A DNA stretch of 64,000 nucleotides from Eshraghiella sp051880035 (GTDB lineage Bacteria; Bacillota; Clostridia; Lachnospirales; Lachnospiraceae), in assembly GCA_051880035.1 (NCBI GenBank), contig JBJENE010000066.1, positions 1-64,000 on the forward strand, read 5' to 3'. The translations under genes and the position numbers were made by a program. Positions within the stretch are counted from its first letter, which is position 1, and each line of letters starts with the position of its first letter. The notes under the pieces are model-generated. The model saw only the letters and a program-made list of their open reading frames with translations, was not told the DNA's origin and searched no databases. Shown here piece by piece: positions 17,810 to 26,670 of the stretch.

Positions 17810-18580
17810 TTAAATAAATTTCTGCGGATTACTTACTTCCATCCGTACCACATCTACTCCGGTAAGTACCTTTTCAAGATAATCTCCTATTATATCAATA
17901 AAAATATGCTCTATTCCGTAATGTCCTGCATCAATAACATTAATTCCCCTTGCAAAAGAGTCTATACCGTAATGATATGTTACATCACCGGTAATTATTA
18001 CCCCGGCACCTTTTTCCAAGGCAGGGATTATATCGTCTTTACCTGCTCCGGGACATATTGCAGCTTTGGAAACGATTGCATTTTCGTCGCCATACAGAAC
18101 AACTTTTTCAAGACCATAGGCCTTTTTAACCGTTTCACATAAAGCTTTTACGGTTACAGGTTTTTCCAATGTTCCTATTCTTCCTATTCCTTCACCGTCA
18201 AGAATTTCCTCAAGAACTTCGGTATCCTTAAGTCCTATGAGTTCTGCCGCTGCATCTGCCATACCGATACAGTCAAAATTTGTATGCATGCAGTAACAGT
18301 TTATGCGATTTTCCAAAAGGGTTAGAACCCTTTTCCCGATAAAATCATCTTCGTTAACTTTTTGGAGTCCGTGAAAAATTAATGGATGATGGGAAACAAT
18401 CATTCCGGCACCAATTTCCACTGCTTTGGAAATTGCCGCATCATCCACATCAACCGTAACCAAAATCCTATTGATTTCATTGTCTTTCCGTCCCACATGC
18501 ATGCCTACATTATCCCAGTCACATGCATATTTACACGGACTGAATTTTTCCAATAAACCGGCTATTTCTCCTGCTTTCAT
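17810..18580 (-). CDS. Nif3-like dinuclear metal protein (DUF34/YqfO)
   Basis: A 256-residue NIF3/DUF34 protein, a hexamer-forming fold with a two-metal centre; it may have GTP cyclohydrolase type 1-like or metal-chaperone activity, but its role is unsettled. Metal ligands are visible in SHHPLIFHG (about 64-72) and DAGHYGIEH near the C-terminus. The start at 18580 has GGAGG five bases upstream; an ATG six codons earlier would lie before that site. It follows trmK by 14 bp, the same neighbour as in many Firmicutes (trmK-nif3 after rpoD). Confidence 0.92.
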   Translation of the reverse strand: MKAGEIAGLLEKFSPCKYACDWDNVGMHVGRKDNEINRILVTVDVDDAAISKAVEIGAGMIVSHHPLIFHGLQKVNEDDFIGKRVLTLLENRINCYCMHTNFDCIGMADAAAELIGLKDTEVLEEILDGEGIGRIGTLEKPVTVKALCETVKKAYGLEKVVLYGDENAIVSKAAICPGAGKDDIIPALEKGAGVIITGDVTYHYGIDSFARGINVIDAGHYGIEHIFIDIIGDYLEKVLTGVDVVRMEVSNPQKFI

Positions 18581-18594
18581 AAAAACCTCCGACT

Positions 18595-19278
18595 TCATTC
18601 AAAAAGTTCCAATGCCCTGCATATTCTTTCCTTTTCAGCCAGAATCTCCTCATATCTGTCACGATTGGCAACGCTGTCCAGTTTACGGAGTATTGTATCC
18701 CTTTTGGAATTTTCCTTTTCAAGGTATGCCTTAAGGGTTATATCCTTCCTCTCCAGTAATATCCTGCCAAAATACAATGAAAGTTCATCATAAGACTCCG
18801 GTGTCTTTGGCACTGCTTTAATAATAAAATAATATTTTCCTTCATCGAGAACCATGCTCTCGTCTTCTATGGCAAATCCCAGAACTCCAAGCCGGCTTCT
18901 TACAAGCTCCACATCCGAATGAGGGGATAAAACCAGTTCTTTGACTGATTTTATAACATGTATGCCTTCCGAAAGGATTCTGTTAATCAGAATCCCGCCC
19001 ATTCCTGCAATTACAACGGTATCCGACTCTCCTTCTTTAAGCTCTTTAAGCCCGTCGGAAAGTCTGGTTGATACAATGTCTTCAACACCATATTGCTTAA
19101 TGTTATCCACGGCCCTTTTCAATGGCCCTTTATTAATATCCATGGCAATTGCAGACGGTACTCTGTTATGTAGTGCAAGATAAATGGGAATATATCCGTG
19201 ATCAGTTCCCACATCCGCAACACGGTTACCATCGGTAATCATATCTGCAACTGCCAAAAGTCTCTTAGATAAATTCAT
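18595..19278 (-). CDS. trmK: tRNA (adenine(22)-N1)-methyltransferase
   Basis: Methylates N1 of A22 in the D loop of tRNA using S-adenosylmethionine. The 227-residue protein opens with LSKRLLAVADMI and the AdoMet motif VADVGTDHGYIPIYL; GMGGILI and LSPHSD, typical of this family, follow. The ATG shares one base with the TGA stop of rpoD, so it is translated by coupling with the housekeeping sigma factor. Confidence 0.95.
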   Translation of the reverse strand: MNLSKRLLAVADMITDGNRVADVGTDHGYIPIYLALHNRVPSAIAMDINKGPLKRAVDNIKQYGVEDIVSTRLSDGLKELKEGESDTVVIAGMGGILINRILSEGIHVIKSVKELVLSPHSDVELVRSRLGVLGFAIEDESMVLDEGKYYFIIKAVPKTPESYDELSLYFGRILLERKDITLKAYLEKENSKRDTILRKLDSVANRDRYEEILAEKERICRALELFE

Positions 19279-20390
19279 CAGTCAAGATAATCCTTTAATT
19301 TACGGCTTCTGCTTGGATGTCTCAGTTTTCTTAAGGCTTTTGCCTCAATCTGCCTGATTCTTTCACGGGTTACATTAAACTCTTTTCCTACTTCCTCAAG
19401 AGTTCTTGCTCTTCCGTCATCAAGACCGAATCTGAGTTTAAGCACTTTCTGTTCCCTGTCCGTAAGGGTGGCAAGTACTTCCTCCAGCTGTTCCTTTAAA
19501 AGTGTAAATGCCGCAGCCTCTGCCGGTACCGGAACATTGTCATCCTGGATAAAATCTCCCAAATGACTGTCCTCTTCCTCACCGATAGGAGTCTCCAGTG
19601 AAACAGGTTCCTGAGAGATTTTAAGAATTTCACGCACTCTTTCAACAGGAAGGTTCATTTCTTCGGCAATTTCCTGAGGAGTCGGTTCACGGCCAAGCTC
19701 CTGAAGGAGCTGTCTTGATACTCTGATAAGCTTGTTAATTGTTTCAACCATATGAACAGGTATTCTGATAGTTCTTGCCTGGTCTGCTATGGCTCTTGTA
19801 ATAGCCTGTCTTATCCACCATGTAGCATATGTGGAGAATTTATATCCTTTTCTGTAATCGAATTTTTCAACAGCCTTAATAAGACCAAGGTTACCTTCCT
19901 GAATAAGGTCCAGAAAAAGCATGCCACGGCCCACATAACGCTTTGCAATACTTACAACAAGTCTTAAGTTAGCTTCTGCAAGACGCTTTTTGGCAGACTC
20001 ATCCCCTAACTCCATTCTTTTTGCAAGATCTATTTCTTCCTCTGCCGTAAGAAGAGGAACCTTTCCGATTTCTTTAAGGTACATTCTTACAGGATCTTCG
20101 ATACTGATTCCGTCAGGAACCGACAAGTCAATATTCTCAACATCTACTTCATCTTCGTCATCAAGAATTATTTCCTCGTCATCATCATCAACCTCTGTTG
20201 TTCTCAGAGTGTCAATTCCGTTAGCTTCGAGGAATTCCAGAATTTTTTCCATCTTATCCGGATCAAGCTCCATATCACTGAAAATGTCAGTAATTTCCTG
20301 ATACTCCAGCACATTCTTTTTCTTTTTGGCGAGAGTCAGTAAAAGCTTAAGCTTTTCGTTAAATTTTTCCATGTTTTCTTCCATGAACAT
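19278..20390 (-). CDS. rpoD: RNA polymerase sigma factor RpoD (SigA)
   Basis: Primary sigma factor, about 370 residues. Visible parts: short region 1.1 (about 1-75), an acidic linker rich in Asp and Glu (about 75-90), region 1.2 (DPVRMYLKEIG), region 2 (RYVGRGMLFLDLIQEGNLGL and YKFSTYATWWIRQAI), region 3, and region 4 (RARTLEEVGKEFNVTRERIRQIE). Several ATGs compete. The one at 20390 has AGG six bases upstream, while the ATG at 20396 abuts it; the end is not affected. The order dgt-dnaG-rpoD is the classic macromolecular-synthesis arrangement without rpsU. Confidence 0.97.
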   Translation of the reverse strand: MFMEENMEKFNEKLKLLLTLAKKKKNVLEYQEITDIFSDMELDPDKMEKILEFLEANGIDTLRTTEVDDDDEEIILDDEDEVDVENIDLSVPDGISIEDPVRMYLKEIGKVPLLTAEEEIDLAKRMELGDESAKKRLAEANLRLVVSIAKRYVGRGMLFLDLIQEGNLGLIKAVEKFDYRKGYKFSTYATWWIRQAITRAIADQARTIRIPVHMVETINKLIRVSRQLLQELGREPTPQEIAEEMNLPVERVREILKISQEPVSLETPIGEEEDSHLGDFIQDDNVPVPAEAAAFTLLKEQLEEVLATLTDREQKVLKLRFGLDDGRARTLEEVGKEFNVTRERIRQIEAKALRKLRHPSRSRKLKDYLD

Positions 20391-20422
20391 GTCCATCCTT
20401 CCATCGTAATCTTATTGTAACC

Positions 20423-22177
20423 TTAATGCAGTGAAATATGCAGGTTTTTAAGTTCTGCCTGTTCTTTAATGATTTTTTGCAGTTCCGCAATGTCTGCGGC
20501 ATTTCTGCTCCTGATATCCAGGCTGTTTCTCTTTATCAGCATAACTGCATCGTTAAGTGCTTTTTCTCTTTCATTGGTTCCTGCCGATGTATCAAGCACA
20601 TCCGTATTCAGTATTCCCGCGACTTCTCTCTGGTCTTCTTCATCCTCAAAACAATTAAGAATTGCCGCCGGATTAAAACTGTTATTATCAAGCTGCGAAA
20701 ACATGATTTCGGCAACCTTTTTATATGCCGGCTCGGTAAAATCATCAACCGTAATATATTTACGGATAAGGTGATATATTGCCGTATCATCACAAATCCA
20801 TGTCAAAAGCATGCGCTGTGACTTCTTGATGCCGTCATCTTTCTCCTTGTGTGCAACGGGCTTTGGTTCCTTTTCCTTGGGTGGTCTAAAACCTACGGCC
20901 GCCATTTTCCCAACGAGTTTTCTGAGGCTTTCCGGTTTCACAAAATATTTGGCACTAATTGCTTCGATATAATTGTTACGCTCTATTTCTTCTTCAAATC
21001 TTAATAGCCTTTTGGCTGTTTCGTTAAGGAAAGCGGTCTTGCCTGCCGGATCATCAAGTTCGAAATCTTTTTCCATCATTCTTATTTCAAACAGGAAACT
21101 GTTTTCAGCATTTTCAATTCTTTGTTCAAAGGCTTCTCTGCCCTCTGCTTTAATAAATTCATCCGCATCCTTGTAGGGTTCCATATTAATAACCTTGGTT
21201 CTAAGCCCGGCTTCCGCAAAAATTCCGATTGCCCTTAATGCCGCCTTCACTCCCGGTCCGTCACTGTCATAACAGATAAGCACATCCTTAACATACCGCT
21301 TGATTAACATAGCCTGTCCTATGGTAAGTGCTGTTCCAAGGGATGCCACCGCCTGGTTAAAGCCTGCCTGATGCATGGATATTACATCCATATATCCTTC
21401 ACAGATTATGATGTTATTCTTTCTGGAGTTCTTAGCGTAATTAAGTCCATACAGGTTACGGCCTTTATCAAAAACAGGGGTCTCCGGTGAATTAAGGTAT
21501 TTGGGCTGTCCGTCTCCCATTACACGGCCACCGAACCCTATTACTTTATTGTTGGCATTAATAATAGGGAACATCACGCGGTTACGGAATCTGTCGTGTA
21601 CACCTCTCTCATCATAGATAAAAAGGCCTGTCTCTTTAAGGACATCATCACTGTAACCTTTATGCCTGATGTATCTGTAAAGCGAATCACTTTTCATATC
21701 TGATACACCCAATCCGAAGGATGTTATTGTCTCATCGGAAAGCTGCCTCTTGGTAAAATACTGTCCCGCGCTCTTTCCTGCAGGCGTTGAAAGCAGATAA
21801 TGATAATATCTGGCGGCTTCTTTATTAATGTCATACAGGCTGTTTTTAATGTCGCTCTTACGCTTTTCTTCAGGACTTAACTCTATCTGCGGAAGTTCCA
21901 CTCCCGCTCTGTCAGCCAGAACCTTAACGGCTTCCATAAAGGTAAGGCTGTCATATTTCATCAGAAAAGAAAAGACATTTCCGCCTTCTCCGCATCCGAA
22001 GCAGTAGAACATCTGCTTATGTCCGGAAACAGAAAAAGATGGTGATTTCTCATTATGAAAAGGACACAGCCCGAAATATGAACTGCCTTTTTTTTGAAGT
22101 TTTACTCGTTCGGAAATAACATCCACAATATCATTGCGGGAGCGTACTTCCTCGATAATATCATCTGACAGATACAA
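20423..22177 (-). CDS. dnaG: DNA primase
   Basis: Synthesises RNA primers at the replication fork. Domains: N-terminal CHC2 zinc finger (C..H in CPFHNEKSPS, then CFGCG), the TOPRIM core (about 255-345, with IICEGYMDVISMHQ and CYDSDGPG), and a C-terminal DnaB-binding region (about 440-584). The start is set at a TTG at 22175-22177, because the family begins two residues before DDIIEEVRSRNDIVDVI and AGAGGTGG lies before this TTG; an ATG at 22204 would overlap dgt by 13 bases. The protein is then 584 residues. Confidence 0.95.
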   Translation of the reverse strand: MYLSDDIIEEVRSRNDIVDVISERVKLQKKGSSYFGLCPFHNEKSPSFSVSGHKQMFYCFGCGEGGNVFSFLMKYDSLTFMEAVKVLADRAGVELPQIELSPEEKRKSDIKNSLYDINKEAARYYHYLLSTPAGKSAGQYFTKRQLSDETITSFGLGVSDMKSDSLYRYIRHKGYSDDVLKETGLFIYDERGVHDRFRNRVMFPIINANNKVIGFGGRVMGDGQPKYLNSPETPVFDKGRNLYGLNYAKNSRKNNIIICEGYMDVISMHQAGFNQAVASLGTALTIGQAMLIKRYVKDVLICYDSDGPGVKAALRAIGIFAEAGLRTKVINMEPYKDADEFIKAEGREAFEQRIENAENSFLFEIRMMEKDFELDDPAGKTAFLNETAKRLLRFEEEIERNNYIEAISAKYFVKPESLRKLVGKMAAVGFRPPKEKEPKPVAHKEKDDGIKKSQRMLLTWICDDTAIYHLIRKYITVDDFTEPAYKKVAEIMFSQLDNNSFNPAAILNCFEDEEDQREVAGILNTDVLDTSAGTNEREKALNDAVMLIKRNSLDIRSRNAADIAELQKIIKEQAELKNLHISLH

Positions 22178-22191
22178 GCTGCCACCTCTTT

Positions 22192-23199
22192 CTATTTCTT
22201 CCACGAAACAGGAATGAATATTTTCTTAAAAATATTAACTGCATACTGGTCGCTCATTCCTGCTATGTAGTCACAAACCACTCTTTCACGGGTCTCTTTG
22301 TGACTTTCTTCTATATCTCTGAAATCTTCAGGTAATTCTTCAAAATGCTCCATAAAGTAATAATACATTTCTTTGAGCATCTTCACTGCCTTGGTTTCCT
22401 CACTCTTGGCTACAGGATTGGTGTAAACGCTGTCAAACATGTAACTTCTAAGTCCCGTCATGGCAGTGCTTATATCATCTGACATAAGTATGTCATCATG
22501 CCCAAGGCTTTCATTTATTATATCGTGAATCATGGTATTAAGCCGCTCTTTAGTACTGTGTCCCAAAATATCGGTATATTCTCCGGGAAGTTCCTCTTCC
22601 CTAAGAATTCCTCCTCTTATGGCATCATCAATATCATGATTGATATATGCTATTTTATCGGACATCCGGATAATCTTTCCTTCGAGAGTCATGGGATTGC
22701 CGGTTGTACGGTGGTTAAGGATTCCATCCCTTACTTCTGCAGTAAGATTAAGACCCTTTCCGTCTTTTTCAAGAAACTCCACTACTCTAATGCTCTGCTC
22801 ATAATGTCTGAAGCCAAAAGGGCACACCTCATTAAGAACCCTCTCCCCGGCATGTCCGAAAGGAGTGTGTCCCAAATCATGTCCCAAAGCAATCGCTTCA
22901 GTCAGGTCTTCGTTAAGCCTTAAAGCTCTGGCTATTGTCCTTCCTATCTGGGAAACCTCAAGCGTATGAGTAAGTCTTGTTCTGTAATGATCTCCTTCGG
23001 GAGACAAAAAAACCTGTGTCTTATGCTTAAGTCTTCTGAATGACTTGCAATGAAGAATTCTGTCACGGTCTCTTTGATATACCGTACGGATATCGCATTC
23101 CTGTTCCGGTATATCCCTTCCCTTACTTCTGATACTGAAAGAAGCATAGGGACTCAGATGCTCCAGCTCCCAGTTCTCCTGATTCTCTCTAATATTCAT
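22192..23199 (-). CDS. dgt: Deoxyguanosinetriphosphate triphosphohydrolase-like HD protein
   Basis: HD-domain hydrolase that cleaves dNTPs to nucleoside and triphosphate. In the 335-residue protein the metal-binding motif is clear: HTLEVSQIGRTIARAL, then ALGHDLGHTPFGHAGE. It belongs to the short type-2 dgt group found next to dnaG in Firmicutes. The ATG at 23199 has GAGG seven bases upstream; a TTG two codons earlier is a weaker choice. Its stop is close to the dnaG start, so the two are co-transcribed. Confidence 0.94.
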   Translation of the reverse strand: MNIRENQENWELEHLSPYASFSIRSKGRDIPEQECDIRTVYQRDRDRILHCKSFRRLKHKTQVFLSPEGDHYRTRLTHTLEVSQIGRTIARALRLNEDLTEAIALGHDLGHTPFGHAGERVLNEVCPFGFRHYEQSIRVVEFLEKDGKGLNLTAEVRDGILNHRTTGNPMTLEGKIIRMSDKIAYINHDIDDAIRGGILREEELPGEYTDILGHSTKERLNTMIHDIINESLGHDDILMSDDISTAMTGLRSYMFDSVYTNPVAKSEETKAVKMLKEMYYYFMEHFEELPEDFRDIEESHKETRERVVCDYIAGMSDQYAVNIFKKIFIPVSWKK

Positions 23200-23260
23200 C
23201 CGCAAACCTCGCGATTAAATAGTCACTACTCTATTATTCTACATAATTTTTAAAAATCCT

Positions 23261-23707
23261 TTAATTATTTTGTATTATTTCCAGCAGTCTGTCGATTGCC
23301 AAAAGGTATCCTTTTAATCCCTGTCCCACAATCTGACCGTCACATGCAGGGAGAGTAACAGAAACATGTCTGAAGGCTTCCCTTTCATTTACGTTTGAAA
23401 TGTGGATTTCGATTTTGGGAAATGTGGTTACGGATGCCAATGCATCGTGAATTGCATAACTGTAATGGGTGTAGGCTCCGGGATTAATTACAAGTCCTTC
23501 GGTTCCGTCAAAATATGCCTCCTGGATTCTGTCTATTATGGCACCTTCATGGTTACTCTGGAAACATTCAACCTGAACATCTCTTTCTTTTGCATAATTT
23601 TCAATCATATTTACCAGATATTCATAATTTTCATTTCCGTATATGTTTTTTTCCCTGATTCCGAGAAAATTCAGGTTAGGTCCGTTAATTACAAGTATTT
23701 TTGTCAT
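23261..23707 (-). CDS. aroQ: Type II 3-dehydroquinate dehydratase
   Basis: Converts 3-dehydroquinate to 3-dehydroshikimate in the shikimate pathway. The 148-residue protein has INGPNLNFLGIRE at the N-terminus (the Tyr that acts as base is in IYGNENYE), the NPGAYTHYS motif, and EIHISN followed by REAFRH. It overlaps aroK by four bases and is the last gene of the run yqeG-aroE-aroK-aroQ. Confidence 0.97.
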   Translation of the reverse strand: MTKILVINGPNLNFLGIREKNIYGNENYEYLVNMIENYAKERDVQVECFQSNHEGAIIDRIQEAYFDGTEGLVINPGAYTHYSYAIHDALASVTTFPKIEIHISNVNEREAFRHVSVTLPACDGQIVGQGLKGYLLAIDRLLEIIQNN

Positions 23708-24210
23708 ATAAGTGCCTCCTTTATCAGAGAATATATTTCAGACAGGGTCTTATCATCGGTATCAACAATATATTCTGCCGTCTCAAGATAAATATCTTCC
23801 CTTGCATTCATAAGTTCGGTAATTTTATCGCGGATGTTGCCGTTCTTTAAAAGTGGTCTGGTCCGGTCATTGGAAAGCCTTTTTTCAAGGGAGTCAATGG
23901 TGGTTCTTAAATACACAGTCACTCCAAGCTTTTTAAGAAGTTTTCTGTTAATCTCTCTTACCGGCAGTCCCCCTCCGACAGAAATAACCGTATTATGTAT
24001 GTTCTTTGCTATAAGTTCATTAAGGACCGAAGTTTCGGCATCCCTGAAGTACTCTTCTCCATCACTGTCAAATATTTCGGATATTCTGCGGTTTTCCTTT
24101 TTTTCGATATATTCGTCGGTATCAATAAAATTATAATTCTGCCCGGACATATACTTTCCGAGGCTTGTCTTTCCGCTGCCCATAAAACCGATTAAAACAA
24201 TATTTTTCAT
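23704..24210 (-). CDS. aroK: Shikimate kinase
   Basis: Phosphorylates shikimate with ATP. The 168-residue P-loop kinase has GFMGSGKTSLG at residues 8-18, the shikimate-binding DTDEYIEKKENR, SVGGGLPVRE, and RTRPLL in the lid. ATGA-type four-base overlaps with aroE upstream and aroQ downstream indicate translational coupling. Confidence 0.97.
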   Translation of the reverse strand: MKNIVLIGFMGSGKTSLGKYMSGQNYNFIDTDEYIEKKENRRISEIFDSDGEEYFRDAETSVLNELIAKNIHNTVISVGGGLPVREINRKLLKKLGVTVYLRTTIDSLEKRLSNDRTRPLLKNGNIRDKITELMNAREDIYLETAEYIVDTDDKTLSEIYSLIKEALI

Positions 24211-25067
24211 CTGTTTTCCAGCTCCTTTTTAAGCATTGATAAAATTTCTGCGGCCAGCTCATCCGGAACTTTTACATCATTCCATAATTCAAATGCTGCT
24301 ATTCCCTGATATAAAAGCATTTTAATTCCGTTATGGGCAGGTGCACCTTTCTTCATACATTTTTTCATAAAGCTTGTGGTTTCCGGATTAAAGATTATGT
24401 CCACTCCGGCCTCAACAAGATCATAAAAATCATCATCTTCTATCGGAGCGCAGGAAACATTCGGGTACAGCCCCACACTTGTGGTCTGGATTACAGGGTA
24501 TTTACCAATAGGGATTGCTTTATAGTCCTCAATAAAAAGCGGTGTTACAACATTTTCAAAATGGCTGTTTACCTCTTTGGCAAGTTTTTCGGCTTTATCA
24601 ATACTTCTGTTAAGAAGCCATATTCTTCCTGCACCTTCAGAGGCACACAGAAATGTTATTGCTTTGGATGCGCCTCCTGCGCCCAGAATAATAACCTCTC
24701 TGTCCTTAATCTCAATTCCCTCTTCCCTAAGCTGTCTTCCGAGGCCTATTATATCTGTATTATAGCCTTTGTATCCGTTATGGGTAGTTACGATTGTATT
24801 AACCGCACCTATTTTGGCAGCCAGAGGGTCAATTTCAGTAAGTTCAGGTATAACCCTGCATTTATGGGGAACTGTTACATTCATGCCAAGGATTCCAAGT
24901 GCCTTTGCACCGGCTATTGCCTCCGGAACCTTATCCTCCTCTACCCTGAATGCAGTGTATGCCATATTAATTCCCATTCTCTCTGCCAGCGTGTTATGAA
25001 TCAAAGGTGAAAGTGAATGTTCTACGGGATTTCCTATTAAGCAGCATAATTTAGTTTTTGCGTCCAT
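24207..25067 (-). CDS. aroE: Shikimate dehydrogenase
   Basis: Reduces 3-dehydroshikimate with NADPH. In the 286-residue protein the substrate domain has GNPVEHSLSPLIHN and NVTVPHK (catalytic Lys), and the Rossmann domain has GAGGASKA and LLNRS. The C-terminal LLYQGIAAFELW is also typical. It overlaps the upstream yqeG by 17 bases and aroK by four. Confidence 0.97.
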   Translation of the reverse strand: MDAKTKLCCLIGNPVEHSLSPLIHNTLAERMGINMAYTAFRVEEDKVPEAIAGAKALGILGMNVTVPHKCRVIPELTEIDPLAAKIGAVNTIVTTHNGYKGYNTDIIGLGRQLREEGIEIKDREVIILGAGGASKAITFLCASEGAGRIWLLNRSIDKAEKLAKEVNSHFENVVTPLFIEDYKAIPIGKYPVIQTTSVGLYPNVSCAPIEDDDFYDLVEAGVDIIFNPETTSFMKKCMKKGAPAHNGIKMLLYQGIAAFELWNDVKVPDELAAEILSMLKKELENR

Positions 25068-25569
25068 TACAATCCTTCTTTCTTCTTTTATAAAAAAACA
25101 GAACTATTTTCTCTAATTTGCGTTTAAGTACAATTTGAATTTCTTCTTTCGGATGAATCGGTTTAACGAGAATTGTGGGAATTCCCGTACGATTTGCGCC
25201 GTATACATCCGTAAAAAGCTGATCTCCCACAAAATAAGTTGTATCCTTGTCCGTTCCCATAAGTTCCATCGCTTTAATGTAATTCTTTCTGGAAGGTTTA
25301 TGGGCGTCATATATATATTTGGACCCTACTTCTTCAGCAAATGGTTTAACTCTTGGTTCCTTGTTGTTGGAAATAAGGCATGTATCAAAGCCAATCTGCC
25401 TCAGTCTCTTAAAAAGCTCAACTGCTCTCGGGGTTGCAGGTTGTCCATGCTCCGTCAATGTATTGTCAATATCAAAGATGATACCTCTTATTCCGGCTTC
25501 ATAAAGTTTGTTAAAATCAATCAAATATGTGGAATCCACATAATCCGTGGGATAAAATTTTTTAAACAT
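25051..25569 (-). CDS. yqeG: YqeG-family HAD phosphatase
   Basis: A 172-residue HAD IIIA-type phosphatase. The nucleophile motif is FDIDNTL, followed by LISNNKE and GDQLFTDVYGANR. In Bacillus YqeG lies next to aroE in a ribosome-assembly cluster, and the order yqeG-aroE is kept here; the physiological substrate is not settled. The ATG at 25567-25569 follows AAAGGAG; a longer frame from 25605 lacks a ribosome site. It overlaps aroE by 17 bases. Confidence 0.92.
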   Translation of the reverse strand: MFKKFYPTDYVDSTYLIDFNKLYEAGIRGIIFDIDNTLTEHGQPATPRAVELFKRLRQIGFDTCLISNNKEPRVKPFAEEVGSKYIYDAHKPSRKNYIKAMELMGTDKDTTYFVGDQLFTDVYGANRTGIPTILVKPIHPKEEIQIVLKRKLEKIVLFFYKRRKKDCNGRKN

Positions 25570-25635
25570 ATATTCTCCTTTGCAGGCAGTCTGTATATTA
25601 AACAAAACCCCGGATGTTCCGGGGCTTTGTGTGCT

Positions 25636-26085
25636 TTACTGAAGGAACTTTTTTAATTCGTTCATAAATGTGTTAACATCTTTAAATTCTCTGTAAACAG
25701 AGGCAAATCTTACATATGCAACCGCATCTATATCCTTAAGCTTATCCATTACCAGTTCTCCGATAATGGTAGTAGGTATTTCTTTCTCATCCATATTAAA
25801 AATCTTAGTCTCTATGTCATCTACAATTTCCGTAATTGTATTAACAGAAACAGGTCTCTTATGACATGAACGGAGAATTCCGTCCTGAATCTTATTTCTG
25901 TCATACGGCTCCCTGTTATTATCCTTCTTAATTACAATTAACGGAACCGTCTCTACCTTCTCGTAGGTTGTAAATCTTTTACCGCATTTATCACACTGGC
26001 GTCTTCTTCTTATTGAACTGTTATCTTCCGCCGGTCTTGAATCAATTACTTTGGTATTCTCTTCCCCGCAATATGGACATCTCAT
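25636..26085 (-). CDS. nrdR: Transcriptional repressor NrdR
   Basis: Zinc-ribbon/ATP-cone repressor of ribonucleotide reductase genes. The 149-residue protein starts MRCPYCGEENTKVIDSR, has the second zinc pair CDKCGKRFTTYE, and then an ATP-cone domain (about 47-137). The ATG at 26083-26085 has GGAGGC eight to nine bases upstream; the longer frame from 26133 adds residues not found in the family. No NrdR box was recognised in the window, as the nrd genes are not here. Confidence 0.97.
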   Translation of the reverse strand: MRCPYCGEENTKVIDSRPAEDNSSIRRRRQCDKCGKRFTTYEKVETVPLIVIKKDNNREPYDRNKIQDGILRSCHKRPVSVNTITEIVDDIETKIFNMDEKEIPTTIIGELVMDKLKDIDAVAYVRFASVYREFKDVNTFMNELKKFLQ

Positions 26086-26186
26086 CTGTCTGCCTCCAAT
26101 ATTTTTTACCTTGTGCCGTAATTTAATACACACTATGTATTATATGTTTTATAAAAAAAACCGTCAACCTTTTTCCACAATAAGCT

Positions 26187-26444
26187 TTACTGTATTTTAC
26201 AAAGAATCTTTTCTTCACACACATTTACAAGAATCACATCCGGTCCGACTTTGCAGATACACTCATAAGGAATAATATATTCATTCTCCCTTCCTAAGAA
26301 TCCAAAAAGTTTCCCCGGTCCCGGAACGATTATTGCAATAATCTTTCCCGTGAAAATGTCAATGTCCACATCTATAACAAAACCCAGTATTTTACAATCG
26401 GTAGAATTGATGACCTCTTTGTTTTTTAAATCACATATTCTCAC
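26187..26444 (-). CDS. YlmC/YmxH family PRC-barrel protein
   Basis: An 85-residue PRC-barrel-like protein of the YlmC/YmxH family, found in spore-forming Firmicutes and often under sporulation control. It opens MRICDLKNKEVINSTD and has VPGPGKLFGFLGRENEY, typical for the family. Its molecular role is not known. It lies just outside the left repeat of the defence-like island, so it is the left-hand ancestral neighbour. Confidence 0.88.
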   Translation of the reverse strand: MRICDLKNKEVINSTDCKILGFVIDVDIDIFTGKIIAIIVPGPGKLFGFLGRENEYIIPYECICKVGPDVILVNVCEEKILCKIQ

Positions 26445-26525
26445 GGCCGTACCACCACATACAGATACTTATTTTATTATATGCACTAAATCCGATTTGG
26501 TATCATAACCCTAAGATATAATGAA

Positions 26526-26649
26526 ATGTAAAAAGCCCGATTGAAAGATTTTTGATGCCGTGGGTCCTTAGGCTGCGTCCTCTGCAGCCTTAGTACCCTT
26601 ACGAGCATCAACCAAACGCAAGTGTTCTTTCAACCGGGCTATTTACATA
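26526..26649 (-). repeat. Left copy (R1) of a 124-bp hairpin direct repeat
   Basis: Identical to 30011-30134 except for one base (A at the position of the sixth base of GCCCGA, G in the other copy). Each end is an inverted repeat: the first 23 bases pair with the last 23 with one mismatch (ATGTAAAAAGCCCG... against ...CGGGCTATTTACAT). Inside lie TTGATGC/GCATCAA, GGGT/ACCC and AGGCTGC/GCAGCCT, so nearly the whole element folds into one rod. On the minus strand the outer stem ends in GGGCTTTTT, an intrinsic-terminator signature, 21 bp after the protease stop. It may also be a structured RNA or a MITE-like element. Not matched to a known RNA family by memory. Confidence 0.9.
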
Positions 26650-26670
26650 ACTTTTACTCCTAATATTCAT

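Noticed and set aside
26526..26649. The hairpin repeat as a T-box or riboswitch
   Set aside because: No specifier or T-box bulge, no known aptamer core, and it lies after genes and ends in a T-run rather than before a start codon.
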